A stretch of 64,000 nt of DNA, taken from positions 16,813,001 to 16,877,000 of the forward strand of contig OZ005609.1 of assembly GCA_963930655.1 (NCBI GenBank). Reading direction: 5' to 3'. The DNA is from Myrica gale (taxonomy: Eukaryota > Streptophyta > Magnoliopsida > Fagales > Myricaceae). The stretch's first letter is position 1, and each line of letters opens with the position of its first letter. The position numbers were made by a program, and so were the translations under genes. Positions 10,481 to 21,757 of this stretch are shown piece after piece. The notes under the pieces are model-generated. The model saw nothing but the letters and a program-made list of their open reading frames with translations, was not told the origin of the DNA and ran no database searches.

Positions 10481-13014
10481 CACAGGCACGCAGCAAATCC
10501 TATCGCCTACCAACACATATATATTTGTGTTTATCTATCTAAGTTTGTATTGTAAAATTTTAGTGTTGTTAAAATTTTAGGTATTGGGTTTAGTGAAAAA
10601 GTGAAGAGAGATGTAATTTTTTATATTTTTTGTAGTAAATAGTAATGATTTGATGGGGAGAGAGAGATTATATTGTAATATTTAATTGTGTTAAAATTTT
10701 AGAGGGGGTAAAATTTTGGTACACAAACGCACTCTTAGGGATCTCCAACATGATTAGTGATGGTTCGTCTGTGTATATTAGTGAAGGCATTTCTACCATT
10801 GTTAGTCTCCTACATATAAGGAAGCCTAATAAATTTTCTTCTCTTATAGAGGATTCTAATAAATGAGTTTCTTTTTCTCCTTTTCATTTTTTCACGCGTT
10901 GTTTTTGTTTCCGTTTTTAAACATTTCACTTCTTACAAAAAATAATTTACATAATAAATTCAAAAGCGCACAAAAAATTTAGAACCAAAATTGGGCAACA
11001 AAGCCCGATGTTTCTAAAATAATAAAAATCCACCACATAAATATAAAATAAATATTTAACTAAAAATGTTAAAATAGATAAATAAAATTAAAAAATATTG
11101 GGGCATTTAGCAAAACAATTTAAAAATATAAGAAAGTATATAAATTATAAAATAACCAAAATATACAAAAATTAAGAAGAATTATCTAAATACTTATAAA
11201 AACATAAAATATTAGAATATTAAAAAAATTAAAAATTATTTTTGAGACTAGCCACCCTTGTGAGGTGGCACAGCTTCAATGGGGTCTCCCTCTAGGCACA
11301 ACCCTAAGAGATGGCGCATTTTTGGTTACTTTGGGTGGCCCCAAATTTTAAATTTTTTTGTAAATTAATTTTATGTTTTTTTTATTGAATTTCCAAAAAT
11401 AAATTTTTTATTTTTAAAAATTTTATATTTCTTTTTCTTGTTTTAATAAATATTTTGAATACTGTTTTATTTTAATTTTATATAGTTTTAAGTTATTTTT
11501 TATTGTTAATATGATTATTTTTATTTATTTTTGTAAATATTTTATAATTTTTATTATAGTAAATTTCCCGAGTTTTTTTTACCTATTTAGAATATTTTGA
11601 TAATATTTTTTATTTTTCTGAATATTTTTTATTTTTTATTTTGATCATTGTTTTAATTGAAATTGTAATCTATAGCAATTAATTAGTTTTGAGAACTTTT
11701 TGTTACACATGTTATACAACTTCCCCATTTTTTTAATTTTAATTTTAATTTAGTTTATGTTTACGAATATTTTTATATTATTTTGATAATTTTCTAATTA
11801 TTAAAATATTAATCTATTTTTTTTTCTTTTTTTCTATTTTCCTAATTTTTGTAAATTAATTTTAAATTTTATTTGATATTATTTGTTAAATTAATAGTAC
11901 CCAAATAAAAATATTAATAAATAAAAAAATTAAATAAATGAGTATAAACTAAGCTATCCAAACATGCCCTTATTATAAAACTTATTTTAATCTTTAAAAA
12001 CTAAAACCAAAACCAAAACTCAAACCTAAATTAGTTTCCAAACATGTCCTACCATAGAAGAATAGGACCATTGATGGCTCGTTTGGAAACGGGCTCAGGT
12101 CCTTATTTTGGTGGTTCAAATCGTTGTTTAAACCCAGGTGATGGAACTGACATTTGGATGGGTTCAACTGCTACTGTTACATGGCCACATGTGTCATGCT
12201 GATTGGTCATGACTCGTAGTCCCAAAAACACCCTTGTAACGTTTATTTGCTATGCTGACAATGTGTATCCCAATGTCTGTTGTCTACATCTTCTTCACCA
12301 CGGTACAACAGAAAGACATTGTTGTCCTCTCTGTGGAGTTGATTCCGTTGGGTACTGGCTACACCCTCCTCTCTTCTTCTTCCTCTTCTTTCTCCATTTC
12401 TTCTCTCCAGTTGTCGATTGAACAAACCACAACAACCATCTCACCTACGTTCTCACCTATTAACTTCCCACTGACCCAGTTCCATACACTCCCTTACAAA
12501 TTGCCCGCAAACATCCTATCCTCTACGAACTCGATGTACCAAAACAGAAAATTCTTATGGTGTCTGCTTGAGAAAAAAGAAAAAGAAAAAGACGTGTGGC
12601 TCTTCCCGCCTAATTTTTAGAAGAAGGTAATAACTTTGTCTTTTATTTTTAATTAATGGCCTTAAGAAATTTATGAATTTGGTATTGGCTATTAGAAGTA
12701 TCAATTCCATGATTTGATGATATCAAGCCATTTTTTCTTTTCTAATCAAGATAGTCAGGATGGTTGAAATTATGGTCTGTTTGTTTCGCTGTCAAGCAAT
12801 TTTTTTTGTAAAGCAGTTTTCAATGCATTATGTTTCAGTAAAGTATTCTAATTTCCGGTGTTTGGTTGTTACAACAAATATATTTTCTGAAAGTATTTTT
12901 CAATATTTTTGACTTATGTTATATTTTTCGTAATTTTATATGATTAATAAACTTAATTTTTTAACATCAATTTGCAATAAAATAAAATAAAATTTTTTGA
13001 GAGAGTAAGAAATG
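10481..13014. other. AT-rich spacer with transposon-like debris
   Basis: From about 10900 to 12010 the sequence is very AT-rich, with a GC-richer island at 11250-11345 containing GTGAGGTGGCACAGC and GGGTGGCCCC. The edge near 12030-12080 (TTTCCAAACATGTCC, GGCTCGTTTGGAAACG) resembles ends of AT-rich MITE-like elements, but no matching second end or TSD was found. At 12200-12640 a C/T-rich stretch is open in several frames without a family match. Nothing here is supported as a gene. Confidence 0.3.
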
Positions 13015-13345
13015 GGTCAGGGTCCTTTGAATGTTTTGGTTTCAGGTTAGAAACCTAAACATAACTTGATTTTTTTAGGGTTCATATTTCAAAACCTGAC
13101 CTTGACCCCAAAAAAACTAAAAATCGGGCGTTGGGTCCTTTGAATGCTTGGATTTCGAGTTAGAGACGCGAACATGAACCTAATTTTTCTCAGGTTCATG
13201 TTTCAAAACTCGACTCTAACCCCGAAAAAAGCTAAAATCGTTGGGGTCAAATTCTTTTGAATAATTTGGTTTCGAGTTAGAGACCCTAACACAAACTTAA
13301 TTTTTCTTGAGTTCATGTTTCAAAACCCAACCCCAACCAAGATGT
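13015..13345 (+). repeat. Three-unit tandem repeat, unit about 110-115 bp
   Basis: Units start near 13020, 13133 and 13243. Each has GGTC..TTTTGAAT, then TGG(T/A)TTCGAGTTAGAGAC (or TTCAGGTTAGAAAC), then AACTTAATTTTTCT, GTTCATGTTTCAAAAC, and an ACCC(C/A)-rich end. The units are about 75-85% alike by eye. No coding potential is seen. Confidence 0.75.
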
Positions 13346-13486
13346 AACCTGACCAGTTTAGGTTGAACTAGCGGTTTCGAGTCAGGAGGTCGGGTCAATT
13401 GGCTTTTTGATGTACTGACTCATCAATAAGAACCCCTCACGTGACCTCCTGCGCGGGCGAGCAAGATGCCCATTTCCCAGAATGTG

Positions 13487-13507
13487 TCTTTTTTTATTTT
13501 TTTTTAG
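13487..13507 (-). other. A-rich tract 3' of the adenylate kinase pseudogene
   Basis: On the minus strand the sequence is a run of A broken by one T (on plus TTTTTTTATTTTTTTTTT). It lies about 260 bp after the pseudogene stop, a plausible poly(A) remnant after a 3' UTR. It could equally be a simple A/T run. Confidence 0.4.
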
Positions 13508-13765
13508 CATAAAGAGAAAAAATGAACTCTCTTACATTTGGTTTGTATAATGATCTTACAAGGCAGTATTCTTCTCTGCTTTTCACTTCTCATCAAAACT
13601 ACGTCACACGAGGGTACAAACACTGCATGGCACTTGCAAAAATAATATTTAGAAACACCAAAAATTCAGATCTAGAAGCTTCAATGCTCACTGGGGTTCT
13701 CACATTTATATTACTTGTACACTCAATGAAGATAATGGTGCAGAAAAAGACCTGACGAAAACAAA

Positions 13766-14195
13766 TCACGCAGTCAGCTTATGTGAATAGTTAAAAACAT
13801 TTATATGCTGGAGTTGTAATGCAACCAACAGCCCTTGCCAGGTTTATCCCGGGGCACCCGCGCGCCACATGAAAATCAAGAAGTTTTTTATGTTTCCCAT
13901 AGTAATCTTCCAATAGCTTACCCTGCAATTTTTCACCACATAGTTTTCTGTGCATTTGAAATTCACGACTAAATTAATATCGGCGTTTTGGTCTAGAATC
14001 TCACCTTGCATCCTTGTTCGAGGAACCCCATCTAGAATGAACCCAGACTCGCCTCTGCAATACTCTTCTTCCAGCCTCTTTGACAACAGGGCGAAAATGA
14101 TCTCCTCCAGAATAAGCTTCCTTTCATTTACTGCATTTGCAATCTGTTTGTAGAGAGAAGCGCGAGGGTGGAGCTCCGGCTTGATATCACCTTCT
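13766..14195 (-). pseudogene. Adenylate kinase pseudogene (organellar plant type), truncated
   Basis: Minus strand. A block from about 14190 reads ELHPRASLYKQIANAVNERK, LSKRLEEEYCRGESG, FILDGVPRTRMQGEILDQ and LVVNFKCTENYVVKN. This is the AMP-binding and core region of plant adenylate kinases, which transfer phosphate between ATP/AMP and ADP. After a break at a TTGCAG, another frame gives KLLEDYYGKHKKLLDFHVARG, then the first frame returns as G-stop-TWQGLLVALQLQHIN...HKLTA-TGA (stop 13766-13768), the expected C-terminus. The N-terminal P-loop, the lid region between VVKN and KLLEDYY, and a proper start are missing. There are two frameshifts and an in-frame TAA. About 260 bp past the stop is an A-rich tract, so a retrotransposed origin is possible. 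No TSD was found. Confidence 0.75.
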
Positions 14196-14607
14196 CAACT
14201 AAAAGAGTGAAACTACTCCCATTGCAAGTCTTGAATATGCTTCACCCACTCATCTGTGTCCTGACATGTGTCTGCCATGGAAGAGCAATAACAAAAGGAA
14301 CAACCGCACAACACCAAGAATGGAGAAAATATATACAAAGTGAAGGTGGGAGGGACACACAAAGAAAAGTAGCACTTAACACCAACACGGAGAAGAATCC
14401 ACAACAGAGAATGCAAGAATAATCTAACAAGGAAAAGTATTAAAAGGACAGAAGGGATAGAAAGAGAGAGGCTGGGAACCGTCTTTTTTTTTTTGTCCTC
14501 GGGTTGCTTGTTGGTGGAGCTCAATCTACAAGCGTAAACATGTGACAGATGAATAGTCAGCTGGTACCATTGTAATTCGCGCTTGCGTGAAAGCAGAACC
14601 TTGGGTT
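14196..14607. other. Spacer between the adenylate kinase pseudogene and copia-1
   Basis: No gene recognised. A T10 run is present near 14485-14494. An open frame crossing from here into the copia-1 LTR is chance. Confidence 0.3.
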
Positions 14608-14612
14608 CAAGT

Positions 14613-15174
14613 TGTAGAGAAATACGATGCCCAAATCCACTGGAACAATCGATTCTCAAATAGTGTAACAAAGTCACACTAGCCCAAGGACTCACAACCA
14701 ATAATAGAAGAGATCAAACTAAAAGAAGAAACACACTTTTTATTGAGGAAAGAAGATAATACAACTTGGATAGGACAACACTTACAATATATGAAAAGTG
14801 TTGGAGACAAAACTAGGACACTCTCTCTTTTGTGGGTTTAGGTGGGATATGATGGAATGAATGGCTTGAGAGGTAGGCTAGGGTATATATAGGACTTGGG
14901 GAGAGGATCTAGATACTTCTCATGAAATTCCAAGAAGATAAATGTGACTTATCACATGACCAAGGAGGAATTTCGAATTTAGTCAAGAAGGTGAGATGAA
15001 TGTGCATGGGGAAGTGAAAGGTTGCATTGGAGAAGTGAAATGTTGCAATGGTTGGGTGGAAGGGTGTGAGAGAGTGACCAAATACATCCAACAATGGTTC
15101 AACACACAAAAACATAAATGCCTCACTACAATTCTCAAAAAGAAAACTCTAGAAAAATACTTTAAAAATTAATA
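14613..15174 (-). repeat. copia-1 3' LTR
   Basis: 562 bp, apparently identical to 19299-19860. A TATA box (TATATATA) lies at 14884-14891. The small open frame at 14909-15115 recurs identically in the other LTR and is not a gene. Confidence 0.93.
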
Positions 15175-15183
15175 CTCCCCCTT
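15175..15183 (-). other. copia-1 polypurine tract
   Basis: AAGGGGGAG on the minus strand, directly before the 3' LTR and overlapping the polyprotein stop codon (15182-15184). It would prime plus-strand cDNA synthesis. Confidence 0.85.
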
Positions 15184-18100
15184 AAAGTGATTTTCTAGAA
15201 ACGATGCCAAGCTTCTCCCTTAGGAATTCAAATGGACCTTTGGAAAGTGACTTTGTAAAGATATCAGCAATGTTGTTGTTACTCCTCACCTCCAAAACTT
15301 CAATTGAACCCATAAGAACTTTCTCACGAACAAAGTGATGCTCAATTTCAATATGTTTGGTCCTCGCGTGACAAACCGGATTTGTAGCAAGCTTCAAAGC
15401 ACTTTGGTTGTCACCATAGATGATGGTAGGTTTTTGAATTGATGAATAAACGTCCTCAACAAGCCTACGTAGCCAAACACATTCTTGTGTAGCAAGAGAA
15501 GCCGCCTTGTACTCCGCCTCAGTCGTAGAAAGAGAAACTGAATCTTGCTTTTTGCTACACCAAGAAACACAAGATGATCCACAAAGGAAAACATACCCGG
15601 AAGTAGACTTCCGATCATCCAAGTCACCACCAAGATCAGCATCAGAAAATCCATACAGCACAAAATCTACATCTCTTTTGAAGAAAATACCCATATCAAG
15701 AGTAGAGTGCACATACTTCAAGATATGCTTCGCTGCTTCCAAATGAGGTTTTCTTGGTGCTTGCAAGTAACGGCTAACTAGGCCAACCGAGAATGCTATG
15801 TCCGGTCTTGTAATAGTCAAATAAATAAGACTACCTACAAGAGCCCGATAAGGACGAGGATCAGGAAGAAGACTACCTTCCTCGCGCCATAGTTTAATAT
15901 TTGCATCAAGAGGAGTGGAGCACTTCTTACACTGATTCATCCCAAATCTGTCCAGAAGTTTCTCCACATAGCCTTGTTGACACACAAAAATTCCACTTTT
16001 GAGAACTGTCACTTCCAATCCAAGAAAATGACTAAGTTGTCCCAAATCTTTCATCTCAAAGCGAACGAAAAGTTCTCCCCGAAGCTTTTTAACTTCTTCA
16101 TCATCATTGCCAGTTACAATCATGTCATCAACATACAAGAGGATAATAACATGCACCTTGCCTTGCTTCTTAACAAACAAACTAGAATCTGAGTTAGAAG
16201 CAAAATAACCACAAAATTGCAAGTATTCAGCAATTTTACCGTACCAAGCTCTAGGGGCTTGCTTCAATCCATACAACGCCTTTTTGAGCTTGCAAACATA
16301 CTCTGGATGATCTTGAGAAACATAGCCATCGGGTTGCTCCATATAGATCTCTTTGTTGATTTCGCCATACAAAAATGCATTTTTCACATCAAGTTGCCAA
16401 AGCTTCCACCCAAAGTGTGCCGCCAAGGAAATAACGACTCGAACTGAAGTCATCTTTGCAACTGGACTGAATGTCTCATCATAATCCTCCCCATACTTCT
16501 GAGAGAATCCACGAGCCACTAACCTCGCCTTGAATCTATCAACAACTCCATTTGACTTTCGTTTAATTTTGTAAACCCATTTGCAAGTAATGGGCTTCAT
16601 TTCCTTGGGCAATGGCACGAGATCCCATGTCTGATTTTTTATAAGAGCATTCATCTCCTCATTCATAGCTCCTTCCCACTCCTTAATGCCTACAGCTTCA
16701 TCAAAACTAGAAGGCTCACAATCATCAATAGGATTAGCAAGAAAACATGAGTGTATGGATACAAAATTCCCATCTCTATACCGAGCTGGCAATACAATAT
16801 TCCTCTTTGATCTCCTAAGAGGTGGTGCACTAAAAACTTCCTCTTCACTTTGTTGTCCTTCCATCTCAGGACAATCAGACATGCTCCCCCTATTTGGTTG
16901 CTCTACAGTAGGAAGGGAAGAACTACAAGAAGGCATAGGAGCATTGAGTGATAAAGGCAAACTTACTTCTTTTTGTGGCGGAGTGTGATCAAGATTCTCA
17001 CGCCTGGAGCTCTCCAAAACACCTTCTTTATTGTAAAACAAAGAGACTTCATCAAATACAACATCTCGAGAAACACAAAAAGAATGGTTTTCAGGATCCA
17101 TGCATTTCCACCCTTTCTTTCTTTCATCATAGCCAATGAAAATACATTTCTTGGCCTTAGAATCCAGTTTGGTCCTCTTTGCATCGGGCACATGAACATA
17201 ACAAATAGAACCAAACACTTTGAAGTGCTTGACACTAGGCTTTTCTCCAAACATCAACTCATATGGAGATTTCATAGCAATTGGGCTAAGAGGAACCCGA
17301 TTAATCACATAGGCAGCACATGTCATACCTTCTGCCCATAAGGCCTTGGGTAGATTCTTCGCATGAAGCCAACTCTTGCAAGTCTCCACCAAGTGTCTGA
17401 TCTTTCTTTCCGCTACACCATTTTGCTGCGGTGTATAGGCACAAGAAAGCTCCCTTCGAATGCCATGGTCTCGGCAAAAATCATGAAAAACATTAGAAGT
17501 AAATTCTCCTCCATTGTCGGTTCGAAACCTTTTTATCTTCTTGTTGAGTACACCTTCTACAGTTGCTTTAAACACTTGAAATCTGGAGAATACTTCAGAT
17601 TTCTCCTTTACAAAATACACCCAAGTAAATCTTGTATAATCATCAACAAGAACAAGCATGTAAAGAGAACCTGAATAAGAAGGTGTAGAACAAGGCCCCA
17701 TCAAATCACCATGAATGAGCTCTAGAGGAGATTTGCACCGTGAAAGAGACTTGTCAAATGGAAGACGATGTGCCTTTCCATATTGACAACCCTCACAAAC
17801 AACTTCACCACCAAAGTTGGTTATTATGGGCAATCCATTCACCAAACTTTTTGAAATCATAACTTTCAATTTTTCCATGCTAAGATGTCCCAATCTAGCA
17901 TGCCAAATTGACAGCCCATCATTTGTACTCATTTTATCAACATAAGAGACAGTAGATGATAAAACGAATAAGTCTTTAACTCTTTTACCCGTGTGAACTA
18001 CGTCAGCATCTAAATTTCTGATATTCTGAATAAACTTTACATCTTTCGGCCCAAACAAGACATAGTTGCCATTATCCACGGCATTAACAACGGAAAAGAG

Positions 18101-19231
18101 ATTCTTTTTCATACCAGGAACTTGGAACACACTATTGAGTGTGATATGGTCACCATTATCGCCTTTGATAGTCACGACCCCTTCCTTCTCAACAGGATGA
18201 ATAGAGTTGTCCGCCGTGATAATCGCATCATTGCCGTTGTAGTCTCGAAAACTAGAGAACTTGGATTCATCGCCAGTGAGATGATGTCCACAACCCGAAT
18301 CAATAACCCAATCCTTTTCATAATTGACAGCAGACAAAACATTAGTTTCAGTGATTTCTGTCATAAAGCACTTACCCCACTCTTCTTCAGTTTTTGATTC
18401 TCCTTCTGCCTTGGCAATGTATCCTTCTTTGAGTTTCACGCGACAATTCTTCTTTATGTGACCAAGTTTACCACACCGGTAACACTTGATACTTTTTCTT
18501 TCTGATGAGTCGCCACCGCTTCCATGCTTACTCGGACCATCATTCTTACTTTTATCTTTCTCTTTGCTGAAATTTTTCTTCTTGCCAGAAAAGAGAGCGG
18601 CGTCTACTTCATTTCCGGAAATGGAACATCCCGCCATTTGTCGAGCCAATGATTCTTGTGAAGTAAGAAGACTTTCAAACTCTACCAAGGAGGGTTGATT
18701 CGCCCATCCTTGAATAGAAGTAACATAGGGAATATACTCCCTCTTCAATCCCCGAATGATATGTCGCTTCATTCGTGCCTCAGAAATTGGCTCCTCGGAA
18801 TCAAGAGCTGAAATTTCTGAACAAAGATTTTTAATCTTCAAGAAAAATTGAGAAATGGAAAGATTACCTTGAGTTGTATTTGCCAACTCAGTCTCCAAGA
18901 GTTGCAATCGAGCCACATCCTTCTTATTGAACAACTCATCGAGGGTAGTCCAAATATTGGCAGCTGAAGTGCACCTGATAATGTTCTCGAACAAATCATG
19001 AGATAAAGATCTCTTCAGAATAGACTCTGACTTTGCATTTGCAATTCTCCATTTCTTCAATGCATCAACATTTTCCGGAGTATTCGCCGGAGGATTCACA
19101 TCAGCTCCACCAACAACTTCCCACAAATCTTCTCCAACAAGATAAGACTCCATACACGACCTCCATATTTTGTAGTTGAATTGATTGAGCAATTCAATCC
19201 CGAAACTGTTGAAGCGTCCACCCGAATCCAT
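15182..19231 (-). CDS. copia-1 gag-pol polyprotein, intact, 1349 residues
   Basis: One open frame encodes all copia functions in order. Gag with a UBN2-like region spans about residues 15-200. The zinc knuckle CYRCGKLGHIKKNC is at 250-263. The aspartic protease active site is D311-S-G. The integrase zinc domain uses H444, H449, C479 and C482, and the DDE catalytic triad is D509, D572 and E608 (HGDL, TDNGGEF, AERK). Reverse transcriptase has LDVKNAF at D948 and YVDD at 1033-1036. RNase H has D1197, E1240 and D1274, and the tail is DIFTKSL. No stop, frameshift or lost catalytic residue is visible. The start at 19231 lies 56 bases past the primer site and opens MDSGGRF, usual for this group. The protein would copy element RNA into cDNA and integrate it in the nucleus. 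Expression should come from the LTR TATA box. Confidence 0.95.
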   Translation of the reverse strand: MDSGGRFNSFGIELLNQFNYKIWRSCMESYLVGEDLWEVVGGADVNPPANTPENVDALKKWRIANAKSESILKRSLSHDLFENIIRCTSAANIWTTLDELFNKKDVARLQLLETELANTTQGNLSISQFFLKIKNLCSEISALDSEEPISEARMKRHIIRGLKREYIPYVTSIQGWANQPSLVEFESLLTSQESLARQMAGCSISGNEVDAALFSGKKKNFSKEKDKSKNDGPSKHGSGGDSSERKSIKCYRCGKLGHIKKNCRVKLKEGYIAKAEGESKTEEEWGKCFMTEITETNVLSAVNYEKDWVIDSGCGHHLTGDESKFSSFRDYNGNDAIITADNSIHPVEKEGVVTIKGDNGDHITLNSVFQVPGMKKNLFSVVNAVDNGNYVLFGPKDVKFIQNIRNLDADVVHTGKRVKDLFVLSSTVSYVDKMSTNDGLSIWHARLGHLSMEKLKVMISKSLVNGLPIITNFGGEVVCEGCQYGKAHRLPFDKSLSRCKSPLELIHGDLMGPCSTPSYSGSLYMLVLVDDYTRFTWVYFVKEKSEVFSRFQVFKATVEGVLNKKIKRFRTDNGGEFTSNVFHDFCRDHGIRRELSCAYTPQQNGVAERKIRHLVETCKSWLHAKNLPKALWAEGMTCAAYVINRVPLSPIAMKSPYELMFGEKPSVKHFKVFGSICYVHVPDAKRTKLDSKAKKCIFIGYDERKKGWKCMDPENHSFCVSRDVVFDEVSLFYNKEGVLESSRRENLDHTPPQKEVSLPLSLNAPMPSCSSSLPTVEQPNRGSMSDCPEMEGQQSEEEVFSAPPLRRSKRNIVLPARYRDGNFVSIHSCFLANPIDDCEPSSFDEAVGIKEWEGAMNEEMNALIKNQTWDLVPLPKEMKPITCKWVYKIKRKSNGVVDRFKARLVARGFSQKYGEDYDETFSPVAKMTSVRVVISLAAHFGWKLWQLDVKNAFLYGEINKEIYMEQPDGYVSQDHPEYVCKLKKALYGLKQAPRAWYGKIAEYLQFCGYFASNSDSSLFVKKQGKVHVIILLYVDDMIVTGNDDEEVKKLRGELFVRFEMKDLGQLSHFLGLEVTVLKSGIFVCQQGYVEKLLDRFGMNQCKKCSTPLDANIKLWREEGSLLPDPRPYRALVGSLIYLTITRPDIAFSVGLVSRYLQAPRKPHLEAAKHILKYVHSTLDMGIFFKRDVDFVLYGFSDADLGGDLDDRKSTSGYVFLCGSSCVSWCSKKQDSVSLSTTEAEYKAASLATQECVWLRRLVEDVYSSIQKPTIIYGDNQSALKLATNPVCHARTKHIEIEHHFVREKVLMGSIEVLEVRSNNNIADIFTKSLSKGPFEFLREKLGIVSRKSL

Positions 19232-19286
19232 CTCCTCGACACTAGTTGATCTTCTTCACCAAGGATGAATCACCACCACCCTTGAA

Positions 19287-19298
19287 GCTCTGATACCA
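19287..19298 (-). other. copia-1 primer-binding site
   Basis: TGGTATCAGAGC on the minus strand, complementary to the 3' end of plant initiator Met-tRNA, immediately inside the 5' LTR. Confidence 0.92.
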
Positions 19299-19860
19299 TG
19301 TAGAGAAATACGATGCCCAAATCCACTGGAACAATCGATTCTCAAATAGTGTAACAAAGTCACACTAGCCCAAGGACTCACAACCAATAATAGAAGAGAT
19401 CAAACTAAAAGAAGAAACACACTTTTTATTGAGGAAAGAAGATAATACAACTTGGATAGGACAACACTTACAATATATGAAAAGTGTTGGAGACAAAACT
19501 AGGACACTCTCTCTTTTGTGGGTTTAGGTGGGATATGATGGAATGAATGGCTTGAGAGGTAGGCTAGGGTATATATAGGACTTGGGGAGAGGATCTAGAT
19601 ACTTCTCATGAAATTCCAAGAAGATAAATGTGACTTATCACATGACCAAGGAGGAATTTCGAATTTAGTCAAGAAGGTGAGATGAATGTGCATGGGGAAG
19701 TGAAAGGTTGCATTGGAGAAGTGAAATGTTGCAATGGTTGGGTGGAAGGGTGTGAGAGAGTGACCAAATACATCCAACAATGGTTCAACACACAAAAACA
19801 TAAATGCCTCACTACAATTCTCAAAAAGAAAACTCTAGAAAAATACTTTAAAAATTAATA
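19299..19860 (-). promoter_or_regulatory. copia-1 5' LTR with promoter
   Basis: 562-bp LTR. A TATA box (TATATATA) at 19570-19577 lies about 340 bp upstream of the coding start on minus, so the LTR is expected to start and end the genomic RNA. Confidence 0.9.
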
Positions 19861-19865
19861 CAAGT

Positions 19866-21752
19866 TGTGGAACCAGAACCATAATCAAGGCCTAGAATCA
19901 GAACCTGGACCCATCCAAATCCAAACAAGCCCTGAATGACTATAGAAAGCAAAAGACGAGTTTAGGGAAGTGCAGAGAAGCGAACGAAAGGACACGAAGG
20001 AAAGTACTGAGCAGAAAAACCATTTCAGGAAATAAGAAAAGTTACAAACCTAAGGACTCGGAGACCTAGCTCGACCCACGCGCATTGATTCCCTGCACGT
20101 AGGAAGGTGAAATTATCTTATAGCGAAGTCAACGCTTTAAGTTGGCTCAAATTTGAGTGTCAAAAAATAAATGCAAAACACAAGACTGACTAGAAATAAT
20201 CAAAGAAAAGCGACCAACGGTCAATCACAAAAGAAAATTAAAGCCTTTATTAAAAAAAGGTTTGCCTTACAAGGGAGAAAGAGAAATGACTTGTTACAAT
20301 TATGGCGCGTTAATGCAATATACAAAAACAACTCCATTAAATCCATGCCCAGCAAGCCAAACATAAAACGTCAGAAGCGTCTGGGGAGAAATCTGGGTTC
20401 ATTTAGCTGGAGGGGTCTCAATGCCCAGAGCAGGCTGGACTCCTACCCAGCTCAATGTGCACTTGGTAGCCCCAAGCCTCCCGGAACACTCCAATGGCGC
20501 TGGACCTTTCCCATTCCATGTCGTCGGCGCCCTGTTGGGCCTTCAAGCGTCTAGCATCTCGACGCCTTCGCTGCCCCAAGCTTCCCCTCCATGACAAGAT
20601 GTAGCATAGAGTTCGTGTATATGGCTCGGGGACAACCCTAGCGAGCAGCTTGAGCGATCATTTCTATGCCCACATTGCGAGCTCGTTCTTCTAGGCAAGA
20701 ACGGTCCACTCTTCAAGAAACATGACATCCAAGTTTTTGATAGTTTATGCGAAATTAAACTAAACGAACAACATGTTTTCAACAAAACATCAATCAGAGT
20801 TATAATAGTAATTGCATATTCGAATACCTACATGATACAGGAATTTAGAAATCCACAAACCTCAAGTCGCTTTACGATCCAATCCAAAACTCCAGCAATT
20901 CAGAACAGCAACTCAAATGCGTTGCCTCCAAAGAGATTTATGTCACTCTCTCTTTTTAAGATTTCTCTAATTGGTTCTGATAACTATGAATATAACAGTT
21001 ATATTTATAGGCCTTGAGAAACCTAGAGAGAGCATAAGACATAGGATCCTTAGGGATATCAAATTCCAGTCATAGGAACTGAAGAACACTTATTCTAATA
21101 AAATTAGGGTTTCTACTAATTACAATCAAGTTCATCAACATATTGTAATTAACCCCTGAAATGTGAGATTATTGCAAATATCCCCCTTTACATACAATTA
21201 ATTTCTTCCACCAAATTATATTTCATATAAGATATTAGGACTGGATTAATTATTTGGTTTATCGAGGGAAAATAATTCTAACAGTTTTCACTCATCCGAA
21301 CGGCCTCAATGAACCTCCCGGGATTTGAGTAGGCAACTCCGAGTAGGGTCACGCTTCTCAACACCTCAGAGGATTGAGCTATGTCCCTAAACCGCTATCA
21401 AACTCCCATCACCTTGAATAGATCTTCATGTCCTCCTGCACCACGAGTTATAGTATCGTGGTGAGAAGCGCATCTGGAAGACTTATCAGGGGAAAGTGAG
21501 GTTCTGCTGCTTCTTGACAGACCATGGAAGCTCCAGAGAAAAAAAAAATGTCTGAAAGGGCGAGAGATGAGAAAAGAAATAAAGTGGAAGAAATTGTCCA
21601 AGGCTAGAATGGAGTAGCATTTAAACAAGGAGTAAGGCTATCCCTAAGCAGATAAAGTGATCTAATGATAACGCTTCAAGCACCGCTTGGATGGAATGTC
21701 ATATTAAACTGACTTGAAACAATATGGTCAGTTTTGAATCTTTTGAAGACTA
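19866..21752. other. Spacer between copia-1 and copia-2
   Basis: Short open frames at 20171-20554 (plus) and 20543-20785 (minus) have no recognisable domain. The stretch 20360-20700 is GC-richer than its surroundings and could be an old gene fragment, but I cannot name it. The rest is AT-rich with no structure seen. Confidence 0.3.
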
Positions 21753-21757
21753 TTAAC

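Larger units (their letters stand above)
14613..19860 (-). mobile_element. copia-1: complete Ty1-copia LTR retrotransposon
   Basis: 5248-bp element with a perfect 5-bp TSD, CAAGT (14608-14612 and 19861-19865). The LTRs are 14613-15174 and 19299-19860, 562 bp each, and I see no difference between them by eye. The 5' LTR is on the right because the element reads on minus. A primer-binding site complementary to initiator Met-tRNA abuts it, and a polypurine tract abuts the other LTR. A single uninterrupted gag-pol frame lies between. On the coding strand the LTR starts TA and ends CA rather than TG...CA. Identical LTRs plus an open polyprotein point to a very recent insertion and possible autonomy. 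Confidence 0.95.

Noticed and set aside
12252-12620. 122-codon plus-strand frame
   Set aside because: Serine-rich CT-biased sequence without splice or domain support.
14213-14701. 162-codon open frame on minus with hydrophobic stretch
   Set aside because: It straddles the copia-1 TSD and LTR edge and overlaps the flank of the adenylate kinase pseudogene; no family signature.
14909-15115. 68-codon frame in the LTR, repeated at 19595-19801
   Set aside because: It exists twice only because the two LTRs are identical; no domain.
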